From HGM04593 sp045634305 (GTDB taxonomy: Bacteria > Bacteroidota > Bacteroidia > Bacteroidales > Bacteroidaceae), in assembly GCA_045634305.1 (NCBI GenBank), contig JAZQZZ010000050.1:1-63906 (forward strand): a stretch of 63,906 nucleotides of DNA, given 5' to 3'. The notes under the pieces are model-generated. The model saw nothing but the letters and a program-made list of their open reading frames with translations. It searched no databases and was not told where the DNA came from. Position numbers and translations under genes: made by a program. Shown here in pieces: positions 40,181-49,262 of the stretch. The stretch's first letter is position 1. Each line of letters opens with the position of its first letter.

Positions 40181-42844
40181 ATGGGCGCATTTATCGTTTA
40201 CATAATCAAGTCATCGCTTCTGTTGGCGATGCTGGTTTCGCTTTTCATGCTCTTTATGAGCCGCGAGACTTTTCACAAACTAAACCGCTACCTGTTGCTG
40301 CTTATAGTAGTGGTGTCATTGGCTCTGCCTTTTGTCAATGTGGGTGTGAGTTCTCCGTTGCAAGGTGTGCTTGATTCCATTGAGAATGGCTTTGCAAAAA
40401 CAGACGACGCATTGCCGGTTGCCGATGTTCTTTTTGTTGACGAACAGTCTATGATGACAACGCAACCATCGGTAGCAACGTTTGATGCTGTGGCTGATGT
40501 TGACCCTGTACCCATTGAGGAAAAGAGGAGTTCAGCACCATTATGGCAGATCATTGTACTGGCTATATATGGCTTGGGTGTGGCGCTGCTTGTAATAAGG
40601 CAGTTGGTTATGTATGTAAAGTTGTCTCGCCTTATTATGCGCAGCAGAAAGGCAACAGCCGAACAGTACGGCTTGGATGGTGTGAGGCTACGCCTGCATA
40701 ACGGCGAGGAGAAACCTTTCAGTTGGTTCGGCTGGGTAGTGGTGTCGGACAATGATATGGCCGAGGGTGCGCGCGAGATACTCACCCATGAGGCAGCACA
40801 CGTCAGGGCAAGGCACTCGTGGGATATAATGCTTGCCGATGCTGTGATAATAATGCAATGGTTTAACCCGCTTGCGTGGATAATGAAGAACACTCTGAAG
40901 GATATACACGAGTTCGAGGCCGATGAGGCTGTTATTTCCTCGGGCGTGAATGCAAAGCAATACCAATTATTGATAATAAAAAAAGCCGTTGGCGCAAGGC
41001 TCTACTCTATTGCCAACAGCTTTAATCACAGTTTAACTAAAAAACGTATCACTATGATGTGTAAAGAAAAATCAAACAAGTGGAGTCGTGCAAAGGCTTT
41101 GTACATACTCCCGGTTGCAGCAATTGCTGCCTGTTCGTTCTCAACAGTAGAGAATGCAAATGCCGAACCCGTCGGCAAAGTTAATGAAATTGTTTCTGAC
41201 GGCACAATTTCCGGTGTAGAAAAAAACAGTAAAGTGACTTCTCTTAAACTGCCGGCCGGCAAGGAATGGATGTATGCCCATTTATGTTACATGGACGGGA
41301 GCAACGGCAACAATGAGAGTGTCTGCATTGCATACATAAGGGGTGCCGAGGGTGAGAATGTAGGTTATTTCCGTGGAACGACCGATGAGTTCGACAACGT
41401 GCGCGAGGGGCATACGCCCGGTTACTTCGTTGTTCCTTTGAGGAACGTTAAACTGGATAAGAATGTTATGACGTTCAGCATATATGCCGATGATGCAACA
41501 ATTCTCCAGAACCCGGTAAAGTGCAGCGAGTGCGGTATTGTAAATGCTGTAAACAATGGTGAGCTGTGGAAAAACGATGCATCATATTTCAAAGGTAAGA
41601 AGGCCGATTTTAAAATGATTCTTGGCCCAAAATCTGTACTGCAGAACCTTACTAATCCTTATGTTGGCGGCGAGCGTGTTATGGGAGGTGTTGAGATTGA
41701 CTATGTTTATGACAATACCTCGGATGAACTTGCCGATGATAACCCCGACAAGATTCATCAGGTTGTCGAGGTTCAGCCCGAGTTCCCCGGCGGAATGAAG
41801 GAGATGATGAAATTTATACAGAACAGTCTCAAATACCCCGATGCTGCAAAGGCTGCCGGTGTTGAAGGCAAGGCGTTTGTGCAGTTTGTGGTAAAATCCG
41901 ATGGTTCAATAGACAATGTAGAGATAATGCGCTCTTCGGGTAACGAATCGCTCGATGCCGAGGCTTTGAGAGTGGTGAAGGCAATGCCGAAATGGAAACC
42001 CGCAATGAACAAGGGCAAGGCTGTGAATGTGAAGTTTGTTCTCCCTGTAGTTTATAAACTCCCCAAAGAGGCTAATGCTAATGGCATATACGTTCCTGAA
42101 AAAGTGAAAGAAAACCTGCTTGTCGTGTCGGGTGGCGCTATATACGATGGTGATATAAATGAGATCGACCCCGGTACAATTGAGAGCGTTGAGATTGTGA
42201 AATTTCCAGATCTTACCCCCGAACTGCAGGAAAAACTAAAGCAGACAGGTAAGGAGGCTGTAATGTATATAAACACAAAAAAAGAGAAGAGTAATTCGGC
42301 TGCAGGGAATGAGGCTGTGTTCACGGTCTGTGAAAAGATGCCTGAATTCCCCGGTGGACAGCAGGAGCTTATGAAGTATTTGAGAGTAAATGTAAAATAT
42401 CCTAAAGAGGCACGTGATGCCGAGGTGATGGGCAAGGTTTTTGTACGCTTTTTGGTAAACAAGGAGGGTGCTGTGGTTGATGCAAGTGTGCTGAAGGGTG
42501 AATATTCAAAATATGTTTATAGCGCAGAGGCAATTTCTTTGAAGAACCACATATCAAAGAAAGAGAAGGAACTGGAAAAACTCTCGGCGGATAGTGTATC
42601 AATAGATATACTCAGGCGTCGTGCAATGGAGTTGCAGGAGTTGCAAGTTCAGGCTTACAGCAGCATAGAGAAAGACGGCGGACGAAGTGAAGTGAAGGTG
42701 GATGCCGGTGATGCTGCTGTAAAGGCTCTCGAAGCCGAGGCTTTGAGGGTTGTAGAGAGCATGCCTAAATGGAATCCCGGAATGCAGGGCGGTAAACCTG
42801 TATACACGCAGTATGTGTTGCCTATAATGTTCCGTTTGAGCTAA
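40181..42844 (+). CDS. M56 (BlaR1-type) metalloprotease with two TonB domains
   Basis: 887 residues. N-terminal membrane segments (residues 1-45 and about 110-140) enclose the gluzincin motif H203-E-A-A-H207 in EILTHEAAHVRARHSWD, with a following acidic motif IHEFEADEAVISSG. A further membrane segment lies near 310. The periplasmic part has a first TonB C-terminal domain at about 528-627 (PEFPGGMKEMMKFI), a plug-like linker (DPGTIESVEIVKFPDL) and a second TonB domain from about 713. The second is split by about 80 mostly helical residues (KKEKELEKLS onward). Likely senses a periplasmic signal and cleaves the BlaI repressor. Confidence 0.9.
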   Translation: MGAFIVYIIKSSLLLAMLVSLFMLFMSRETFHKLNRYLLLLIVVVSLALPFVNVGVSSPLQGVLDSIENGFAKTDDALPVADVLFVDEQSMMTTQPSVATFDAVADVDPVPIEEKRSSAPLWQIIVLAIYGLGVALLVIRQLVMYVKLSRLIMRSRKATAEQYGLDGVRLRLHNGEEKPFSWFGWVVVSDNDMAEGAREILTHEAAHVRARHSWDIMLADAVIIMQWFNPLAWIMKNTLKDIHEFEADEAVISSGVNAKQYQLLIIKKAVGARLYSIANSFNHSLTKKRITMMCKEKSNKWSRAKALYILPVAAIAACSFSTVENANAEPVGKVNEIVSDGTISGVEKNSKVTSLKLPAGKEWMYAHLCYMDGSNGNNESVCIAYIRGAEGENVGYFRGTTDEFDNVREGHTPGYFVVPLRNVKLDKNVMTFSIYADDATILQNPVKCSECGIVNAVNNGELWKNDASYFKGKKADFKMILGPKSVLQNLTNPYVGGERVMGGVEIDYVYDNTSDELADDNPDKIHQVVEVQPEFPGGMKEMMKFIQNSLKYPDAAKAAGVEGKAFVQFVVKSDGSIDNVEIMRSSGNESLDAEALRVVKAMPKWKPAMNKGKAVNVKFVLPVVYKLPKEANANGIYVPEKVKENLLVVSGGAIYDGDINEIDPGTIESVEIVKFPDLTPELQEKLKQTGKEAVMYINTKKEKSNSAAGNEAVFTVCEKMPEFPGGQQELMKYLRVNVKYPKEARDAEVMGKVFVRFLVNKEGAVVDASVLKGEYSKYVYSAEAISLKNHISKKEKELEKLSADSVSIDILRRRAMELQELQVQAYSSIEKDGGRSEVKVDAGDAAVKALEAEALRVVESMPKWNPGMQGGKPVYTQYVLPIMFRLS

Positions 42845-43284
42845 GGTTTGTTGTTGGGCGAACCGATGTGTCCGCCCAACAACTGCGTAACAAACAACAC
42901 CGGTCAGCCCCTTCCAATAATGTACCTGTTTCCTTGCGGCTTTTTTCCCCGAATTTGTCATCCTGAGTGAAACGAAGGATCTTGAAACGTAATAACAAAA
43001 GAGCCTTTTAGTCATCCTCAACATTTTTAATCAATTTTAACCAAACACGATGTAACAATAATGTGTTTTATTCGTCTTTTATGTAGAAAACGTAAAAATT
43101 AAGAAAATAAAATGAACGGCATGGGTGGTGGTTCTCCTTGCCGGTGGATACGCGGCTCCTTTCTCTCACTGTGTGCTTGAACATAATTACAACACAAGGG
43201 AGTTGCGTATCTTTTTGATTTTAACATTTTTTAACAGGGGGGTAAAACTGTCGTCCACTATTATTATAATTGCAAAAAAAACTT
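42845..43284. other. Intergenic region with hairpin, GTCAT motif and ECF promoter
   Basis: No gene is seen. A hairpin GTTGTTGGGCG/CGCCCAACAAC (42850-42860 and 42873-42883) lies just after the M56 gene and may terminate it. At 42958-42982 is the motif GTCATCCTGAGTGAAACGAA, widespread in intergenic DNA of many bacteria. The ECF promoter follows at 43051-43076. Confidence 0.6.
43051..43076 (+). promoter_or_regulatory. ECF-type promoter before the barrel gene
   Basis: TGTAAC at 43051-43056, a 16-nt spacer and CGTC at 43073-43076, the layout of extracytoplasmic-function sigma promoters. The same layout and flanking bases (TGTAACAA ... TCGTCTT) occur before the sigma factor gene at 46170-46195. 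Confidence 0.7.
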
Positions 43285-46119
43285 ATGAAACACTATTTCT
43301 TGACACTGTTGTTCCTTTGGGTTACAGGGGTGACCTGGGCGCAGGAGTATGCGCTCAGCGGTAAGGTTGTTGATGCCGGCGATGCAAACCAACCCATTGC
43401 AATGGCAACGGTGCGCCTTATGAAAAACGATACGTTGCAGGTGGCAGCCTGTGCAACGGAGGCCGACGGTACATTCTCGCTTAAAGTGAAAAGCACCGGA
43501 GCATATAAGGTGAATATTGCATTTGTGGGTTATGAGACTCTTGTGAAGAGGGTAGAGCTGACAAGCAAGCGCCCTCATGAGAAACTTGGTAACCTGTTGC
43601 TGGTGCCCGATGAGAAGCTGCTTCGTGAGGTGAGTGTCACGGGGCTCGCGCAGGAACTTACAATAAAGGCCGACACGTTTGTGTATCATGCCAACGCCTA
43701 CCGCGTGCCCGAAGGTGCTACAATAGCTGCGCTCATAAAGCAGTTGCCCGGTCTTTCAATGGACTCGGACGGCAACCTCACATTCCAGGGCAAGGCTGTC
43801 AGTTCGATACTCGTGAACGGCAAACCGTTCATCGGGGATGCCAACACGGCCATGTCAAACATAGTGAGCGATGCAGTTGAGGATGTTGCCGTCTATGAGA
43901 AGACCGACGAGGAGAAGGAGTTTGCCGGTGTGCTCGACTTGGAGAAGGCGACAGTGGTCGATTTGAAGATAAAGAAGGAGTATATGTCGTCGTGGAATGT
44001 GAATGTCGATGGCGGTATTGCCACAAAAGGCAAGTATCTGGCAAAGGCTTTTGCATCCAACTTCACCGACAAGCGCCGCACGGCCGTTTATGCCCAAGTG
44101 AACAATATAAGCGAGAACCAGAGCGTTGACGAGAACGGTAACTGGCGAAGCGGATGGGGTGGTGGCGACGGCCTTTTCACCTATCGTAAGGCGGGTACCA
44201 TAATGTCGTGGGATAATGGCAAGGCGAACGATGCTGTAGGCCTGTTCAAACTCAATGCCGAGGTTGAGGTGGGGCACGACAATAGTGAGCACGACCGCAT
44301 GAACAACGTGGAGACACTGCTTGGCAGTGCTGGCAGCCATTGGTCATATAACCGCACTCTTATCTCTACGGCTATGCACGATGTCAATGCTAATATTGAT
44401 TTTACATATAACATTGATTCACTAAGTCGCCTGTCGGCCAATCTTGTCTATAATTACTATGACACCGACATGAATGCAAGCGAGAATACATCGGTCTATT
44501 CCGCGGCTGCCGGTTTTGAGAATCCTGAACTTGGGCTTGTGGGCGATGCCGTGAGTGGGGAACTTGCCGCTGTGGGTGTGAACTCCCACAGGGAGTTGAG
44601 CGATAATTACGGCAATCGTAACAACTTTGGAACTGATGTCCGTTTTATACACCGTTTCAGGAAAGAGGGTTATTCCCTCAAGGCGGGTGTAGAGTACTAC
44701 AGGGGGGAGTATGGGACTTCCGCCAACAGCCTTTCGGTCTACCGCTACTTCAACAGTGCCGATTCCGCGGTGGTGCAACGCCGATACACCGAGGATCCTT
44801 CAAGCAATGACAAGTTCTCGGCACGGGTTGCGCTCAATGGTGCAATAACCAAGAATATACAGTTTGAGGTAAACTATCACTATAAGTATGAAAAGGAGGA
44901 TGAAAGTTACAGCCTTTATCGTCTCGACCGCTATCCATACTATGCCTCACCGGACCTGCCTTTGGGTGTGCGTCCATCTGCTGCCGACTCTTTGGCGGCG
45001 GTGATTGACATTGAAAATTCTGCCTATTCGGTGCTGACAACGCATCTGCACAACGGCCGTTTCTACCTCTATGGCAAATGGGAGAAGATTGATGCCAACA
45101 TTGGTACAACGGTGCTCTACCACGATGACCGGCTCGACTATGAAAGGGCTGGGGTGGAGTATGCACCCGAGCGCAAATATGTGGAGTTTGCTCCTTTGGC
45201 ATCGTTTAGGTGGCGGTTTGTGAAAAACGGAACGCTCTATCTGCAATATTACGGATATGAGCGTCGCCAGTCATTGTTGGAACTGTTGCCCATTACCGAT
45301 ACAAGCAATGAGTTGGTCGAGCGTGTGAACAATCCCAACTTGAAGGTGGGGTGGAGCAACAATTTCAATATGACGGGCAGGTGGTTCAATGAGAAGCGTG
45401 GCGACAGCTATCACGTGAATGCCAACTATGGAAATCACCTGAATTCGGTTGTGGATATCATACAGACCGACCCGCTCACCGGCAAGATGCTGCACACAAA
45501 GGATAATGTGAACGGTAACTATTATCTCTTTGTCGGTGGTGGAACTGAGCAGCCGCTCGACAAGGAGAGGCACTGGACGCTGTCGCTGTCGGCAGGTTAT
45601 TCATTGAACCGCAACAATAACTATGTGGGTGCATTGGGTGACGAGTTGGGTTTGTCGGTAATGCACTCCCACGACCCGTACGGCAACATGCGTCTCAAAT
45701 GGCGCAGCGGAATGTGGAGCGTGAACCTCACGGCCGGTTACAGCGGTGATTATGTGAGGTATGAGAGCACACCGCAGTATGACCAGGACGGACACACGTT
45801 CGAATGTAACTTTGAGCCGCAGGTGGAGCTGCCTTTTGGTATGAGGGTAAACACCTCGTTCGGCTATTACGGCCGTCGCGGATATGCCGACGATATAATG
45901 AACCACGACCAGTGGCTGTGGAATGCTACAATCTCGCAGTCATTCCTCAAGAGCAAGGCATTGACACTGCAACTTGAGGCTGTGGATATCCTTGGCCGGC
46001 GAACAGCAGAGTATACTTCCATTACACCTACGCAGCGGAGCTTTTCGCGCAACAAGGTGTTCCAAAGCTACGTTATGCTGCATGCAATCTACCGTTTCGA
46101 CATCGGCGGCAAGCAGTGA
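43285..46119 (+). CDS. TonB-dependent-receptor-like outer membrane beta-barrel protein
   Basis: 944 residues. The signal peptide is cleaved near TGVTWAQ. A carboxypeptidase-regulatory-like domain follows at about 20-110 (YALSGKVVDAGDANQPIAMA), then a plug-like region (LIKQLPGLSMDSDGNLTFQG, VNGKPFIGDANTAMS) and a long barrel with aromatic-rich strands. It has the size and domain order of TonB-dependent transporters whose barrel belongs to the outer-membrane beta-barrel (OMP_b-brl_3-like) type. The ATG at 43285 (MKHYFL) is chosen over a TTG at 43270. Ligand unknown. Its promoter is of the ECF type, suggesting control by the sigma factor encoded next. Confidence 0.88.
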   Translation: MKHYFLTLLFLWVTGVTWAQEYALSGKVVDAGDANQPIAMATVRLMKNDTLQVAACATEADGTFSLKVKSTGAYKVNIAFVGYETLVKRVELTSKRPHEKLGNLLLVPDEKLLREVSVTGLAQELTIKADTFVYHANAYRVPEGATIAALIKQLPGLSMDSDGNLTFQGKAVSSILVNGKPFIGDANTAMSNIVSDAVEDVAVYEKTDEEKEFAGVLDLEKATVVDLKIKKEYMSSWNVNVDGGIATKGKYLAKAFASNFTDKRRTAVYAQVNNISENQSVDENGNWRSGWGGGDGLFTYRKAGTIMSWDNGKANDAVGLFKLNAEVEVGHDNSEHDRMNNVETLLGSAGSHWSYNRTLISTAMHDVNANIDFTYNIDSLSRLSANLVYNYYDTDMNASENTSVYSAAAGFENPELGLVGDAVSGELAAVGVNSHRELSDNYGNRNNFGTDVRFIHRFRKEGYSLKAGVEYYRGEYGTSANSLSVYRYFNSADSAVVQRRYTEDPSSNDKFSARVALNGAITKNIQFEVNYHYKYEKEDESYSLYRLDRYPYYASPDLPLGVRPSAADSLAAVIDIENSAYSVLTTHLHNGRFYLYGKWEKIDANIGTTVLYHDDRLDYERAGVEYAPERKYVEFAPLASFRWRFVKNGTLYLQYYGYERRQSLLELLPITDTSNELVERVNNPNLKVGWSNNFNMTGRWFNEKRGDSYHVNANYGNHLNSVVDIIQTDPLTGKMLHTKDNVNGNYYLFVGGGTEQPLDKERHWTLSLSAGYSLNRNNNYVGALGDELGLSVMHSHDPYGNMRLKWRSGMWSVNLTAGYSGDYVRYESTPQYDQDGHTFECNFEPQVELPFGMRVNTSFGYYGRRGYADDIMNHDQWLWNATISQSFLKSKALTLQLEAVDILGRRTAEYTSITPTQRSFSRNKVFQSYVMLHAIYRFDIGGKQ

Positions 46120-46131
46120 GTGCTTATTTAT

Positions 46132-46158
46132 AAAAGTTGGAAAAATTTTCCAACTTTT
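46132..46158 (+). terminator. Intrinsic terminator of the barrel gene
   Basis: AAAAGTTGGAAAA/TTTTCCAACTTTT, a 13-bp stem about one base, continuing into TTT. It separates the barrel gene from the sigma operon promoter 12 bp downstream. Confidence 0.85.
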
Positions 46159-46169
46159 TTATTTCATTG

Positions 46170-46195
46170 TGTAACAAATTGGATTTTCATCCGTC
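46170..46195 (+). promoter_or_regulatory. ECF-type promoter of the sigma operon
   Basis: TGTAAC at 46170-46175, a 16-nt spacer and CGTC at 46192-46195. Same spacing as the barrel-gene promoter. The start site would lie about 30 nt before the GTG at 46231. Confidence 0.72.
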
Positions 46196-46230
46196 TTATA
46201 GATGGAAAGCAACCACAAACAACATTAAAA

Positions 46231-46716
46231 GTGACACACGACAAATTCAAAAAGCGGTTCATGCCGCTGCAGCAGATGCTCTATCGCGAGGCATACAGAA
46301 TGCTTTGCGACAGATTTGAGGCGGAGGATGCCGTGCAGAACCTTTATATGAAACTGTGGGAAAAGAAGGATGAACTGAAAAATCTTGTTGCGCCCGAGGC
46401 ATACTGCCGCACGCTGCTCCGGAATATCTGTATTGACCGCTGGCGACAGTTAAGGGCACACGATGACGATGAAGAGATTGAAGCTGACGGGATACTCCTC
46501 TATACCCCGCCCGAAACAGACAAAAAAGAGGCAGAAGAGTGTCTGCAACATTTTCTTGCCGCTCTGCCCGGGGTACAGCAGAAGATTATAGGGATGATGA
46601 TGAACGGTTGCACGTTCGAGGAGATTGAAAAGGTAACCGGCCTGCGGCAGACAAACATAAGGGTTATAATCTCGAGAGTGCGAAAGAGATTCAGAGAGTT
46701 TTACGACAATATATAA
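46231..46716 (+). CDS. RNA polymerase sigma factor, ECF type
   Basis: 161 residues from a GTG start at 46231 (VTHDKFKKRF). An open frame from 46120 would run through terminator and promoter and is rejected. Region 2 is at about 10-70 (YREAYRMLCDRFEAEDAVQN, NLYMKLWEKKDEL). Region 4 is at about 105-155 (LAALPGVQQKIIGMMMNGCT, FEEIEKVTGLRQTNIRVIIS). It heads an operon with a membrane protein that is likely its anti-sigma factor and four secreted proteins. The promoter suggests autoregulation. Confidence 0.9.
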   Translation: MTHDKFKKRFMPLQQMLYREAYRMLCDRFEAEDAVQNLYMKLWEKKDELKNLVAPEAYCRTLLRNICIDRWRQLRAHDDDEEIEADGILLYTPPETDKKEAEECLQHFLAALPGVQQKIIGMMMNGCTFEEIEKVTGLRQTNIRVIISRVRKRFREFYDNI

Positions 46717-46727
46717 TAAAGGAGTTT

Positions 46728-47297
46728 ATGGAAGATTTCAGATTAAAAATGATGATTGAGCAGTTCTTCGACGCGGTGCTCACCGCCGAGGAGGAGCGCG
46801 AGCTTTGTCGCTATCTTCGTGAGAACGACGTTCCGGCCGAACTCCACAAGGACAAGGAGATGATTATCGCCTTTTGTCGTGAGAGCGAAGAGGTGGAACT
46901 GCCTGATGGTGCAGAGAAGCGGCTTGAGGCAATGATAGACACTCTTGCCGAAAATTGCATACCGGCAGCAAGTGGTGGAAAGAACGCAACTGAAAAACGC
47001 TGGCACACAATTGCCATTCAGCGCATAATGCGTTACGCTGCAGTTGCGGCTGCTGTCATCGCGTGCATGTTCACGGCTGAATATTGGTTGCCTGCAACAA
47101 CACGGCAAAGCAGTGCGGTTATAGCTTTTGACACCGAAAAGGACACTTTTGACAACCCCGAGGATGCCATGCGTTGCTTGGAGGCCGCATTCAACGACAT
47201 AAGCCTTGCAGTAAACTCCACACAGAATAGTTTAAAGGAGATTGAAGCAACGCTTGGCGCATCAATAAAAATGAGCAAAAACAACAATAATATATAA
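46728..47297 (+). CDS. Putative anti-sigma factor (one membrane segment)
   Basis: 189 residues. The cytosolic N-terminal 95 residues are acidic and helical (LKMMIEQFFDAVLTAEEERE). One hydrophobic segment (YAAVAAAVIACMFTAEYWL, about 105-123) is followed by a periplasmic tail. The size, position 11 bp after the sigma gene and topology fit an anti-sigma protein, though the sequence does not match a family I can name. It may sense a signal through the periplasmic part. Confidence 0.7.
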   Translation: MEDFRLKMMIEQFFDAVLTAEEERELCRYLRENDVPAELHKDKEMIIAFCRESEEVELPDGAEKRLEAMIDTLAENCIPAASGGKNATEKRWHTIAIQRIMRYAAVAAAVIACMFTAEYWLPATTRQSSAVIAFDTEKDTFDNPEDAMRCLEAAFNDISLAVNSTQNSLKEIEATLGASIKMSKNNNNI

Positions 47298-47303
47298 GGG
47301 AAT

Positions 47304-47819
47304 ATGAAACGGAAGTTATTTATAATGCTGACGCTGATGCTCACAGTGCTGGGCGCATGGGCTTCATTACCCCAGCAACCGCAGAAGAGCGAAGCCGAAA
47401 GGTTCGTGCAGAGCTTGGCAAAGATAAAATCGGACGAGATAAGCTATGCCTACATCTCGGCCAACATGTTCAAGCAACTTTTTATCAAAGCAGACCTTGA
47501 CGAAGAAATGCAAGAGTCAATCTCGTTCATTAAGTCACTGAAAAGCCTACGTCGCTTTTTCACGAACGGCAAGCAGGGATATGATGCCATGAAAGCCGCC
47601 CTACAACCGTTCCTGCTGGAGAAAGAGGAGGTATTGGGTATGACACTTATGGCATCCAACAGAGATGGCGGCGGAATGGTGGCCATATACTCCGGGCTGG
47701 GGAACACCATGGTAGTGACCGACTATGGCAACAACGAGACAATTACAGTGGTGTTTGTTGCAGGACTCTCCTACGAGTCATTTATGGAGTTCAACGATTT
47801 AGGCATTGATTTATATTGA
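47304..47819 (+). CDS. DUF4252 family secreted protein
   Basis: 171 residues with a signal peptide (IMLTLMLTVLGAWAS). The DUF4252 pattern is seen as ISYAYISANMFKQLFI and a C-terminal half with EEVLGMTLMASNRDGGGMVA, then VVTDYGNNETITVVFVAG. Families of this sort are found next to ECF sigma genes in Bacteroidota. The function is unknown and the protein is probably periplasmic or surface exposed. The following gene encodes a larger relative. Confidence 0.75.
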   Translation: MKRKLFIMLTLMLTVLGAWASLPQQPQKSEAERFVQSLAKIKSDEISYAYISANMFKQLFIKADLDEEMQESISFIKSLKSLRRFFTNGKQGYDAMKAALQPFLLEKEEVLGMTLMASNRDGGGMVAIYSGLGNTMVVTDYGNNETITVVFVAGLSYESFMEFNDLGIDLY

Positions 47820-47832
47820 TAAAAAATCTATA

Positions 47833-49257
47833 ATGAAAAAGATACTTTTCACACTTACTATACTCCTCCTTGCCACAGGCAGCCTGACGGCACAGGAGAT
47901 TAACAACCCGGAACTGAAGAAATTCGTTCAAGAGTTGAGAGCCCCGGGAAATGGGCCACGCAACGTGAGCAAAAATAAAGAAAAGGGGATTTACGCAATA
48001 AACTCCGTTGACGAGAAGAGTTACAAGGCACTCAGTGCCATAATAGAGAAATATGACATCTACTTTGCCGAGGAGATTTTCGGTATGGAGTTGATGTTCA
48101 GCACAAGGGAAAGCGGTAACCAAACAATAATATTCCAGGGCGACACATACGGTTTGGCAATAACGGACAATGCACACTCATTGGACCTGGTAGTCATAAT
48201 AGTCAAAGGTTCGGCCGCAAAACTCTTTTTTGGGATTAGAGAGACCGGAGATGTAGAAATACACTCACACGAAGTCTATTTCAACAACCGCGACGGCGAC
48301 GTATACATCGGCGAGTCGAGCATAACAGTTGAAGAGCCGGCCGAACTTATAGACATTTCAGAGGCCGAAAGCATTGAAAGAAGGATTCCGGCAGATATCA
48401 GCCTGGAGCTCTTTGACTACTATATGCCAATGATTCAGGAACTCAAAGAAAAGGCACAGAGTGCCACAAGCAAAGAGCAACTCAAGATGTTGAAGACAAG
48501 TGCCGACTCTATACGACAGGTATGGAAAGATGGAATCCTCTATTTGGAGAGCTGGCTCAAGAGAATAGAATCACCAGGCATGATAAAGATCCCATGCACA
48601 GGAAATTCTATGATAGTGATTCCGGAGGGTACAAAGCAAGGCCTGTACGAATGGATTAACAGCACCGGAATATGCCGCACCGAAGGACAGGAGACCACCA
48701 TAATACCGGCAACCGACATTGCAGCATTTGTAGCGACAAAAACCATGAAGCTGCAAACGTCATGGAGCCTCGAGGGCTATTCAAAAGAAATGAAAGCTGT
48801 TTTTGCCGAAGAGGTACCAGGTGGAGAACCCGCCTACATATACCGCCGTTCGACAACAGCCGAGGGCTACAGGACAATGAAGAAAGACCTTGAGCAGTTC
48901 TTCTACCTCGACGGAAAGAACCGGAGCCACAGTTACAAAGGCTTCAGAGCAATAGAGAGGATTGACTCCGATGAGTACTGCTTCCTGCACCTTTATGGCG
49001 ACAACACAACCATTCTCATCTTTGACTGCCCAGGCAAGGAGCATTGCCAGATGGATATCATTGTAGGCGGCATTGAACTGTTCAACGAAGCCGTAAATGA
49101 CATAAGCATTGACCACGAGAAAGGACATGCCACAAAATGCAACATCATCATACGCGGTGGCGAGGTGGAATTTGCTGACGGCGAGGTTGAGATAAACGGT
49201 GTTACATACGACAACGGCGTACACTTCACAACAGAATATATGAATAAATTAAATTAA
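47833..49257 (+). CDS. Secreted protein with two DUF4252-like regions
   Basis: 474 residues from the ATG at 47833, with signal peptide (LTILLLATGSLTAQ). The N-terminal region FGMELMFSTRESGNQTIIFQ resembles the matching part of the preceding protein (LGMTLMASNRDGGGMVAIYS). A second related stretch, EYCFLHLYGDNTTILIFDCP, is near residue 395. Between them lie a VEIHSHEVYF beta segment and a helical section (about 200-245). At the end of the protein is GGEVEFADGEVEINGVTYDN. I do not know its function. It follows the smaller gene by 13 bp. Confidence 0.7.
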   Translation: MKKILFTLTILLLATGSLTAQEINNPELKKFVQELRAPGNGPRNVSKNKEKGIYAINSVDEKSYKALSAIIEKYDIYFAEEIFGMELMFSTRESGNQTIIFQGDTYGLAITDNAHSLDLVVIIVKGSAAKLFFGIRETGDVEIHSHEVYFNNRDGDVYIGESSITVEEPAELIDISEAESIERRIPADISLELFDYYMPMIQELKEKAQSATSKEQLKMLKTSADSIRQVWKDGILYLESWLKRIESPGMIKIPCTGNSMIVIPEGTKQGLYEWINSTGICRTEGQETTIIPATDIAAFVATKTMKLQTSWSLEGYSKEMKAVFAEEVPGGEPAYIYRRSTTAEGYRTMKKDLEQFFYLDGKNRSHSYKGFRAIERIDSDEYCFLHLYGDNTTILIFDCPGKEHCQMDIIVGGIELFNEAVNDISIDHEKGHATKCNIIIRGGEVEFADGEVEINGVTYDNGVHFTTEYMNKLN

Positions 49258-49262
49258 CAGAT

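Noticed and set aside
43270..43284. TTG start for the barrel protein
   Set aside because: The ATG at 43285 gives a standard signal peptide; the TTG adds only MQKKL before it.
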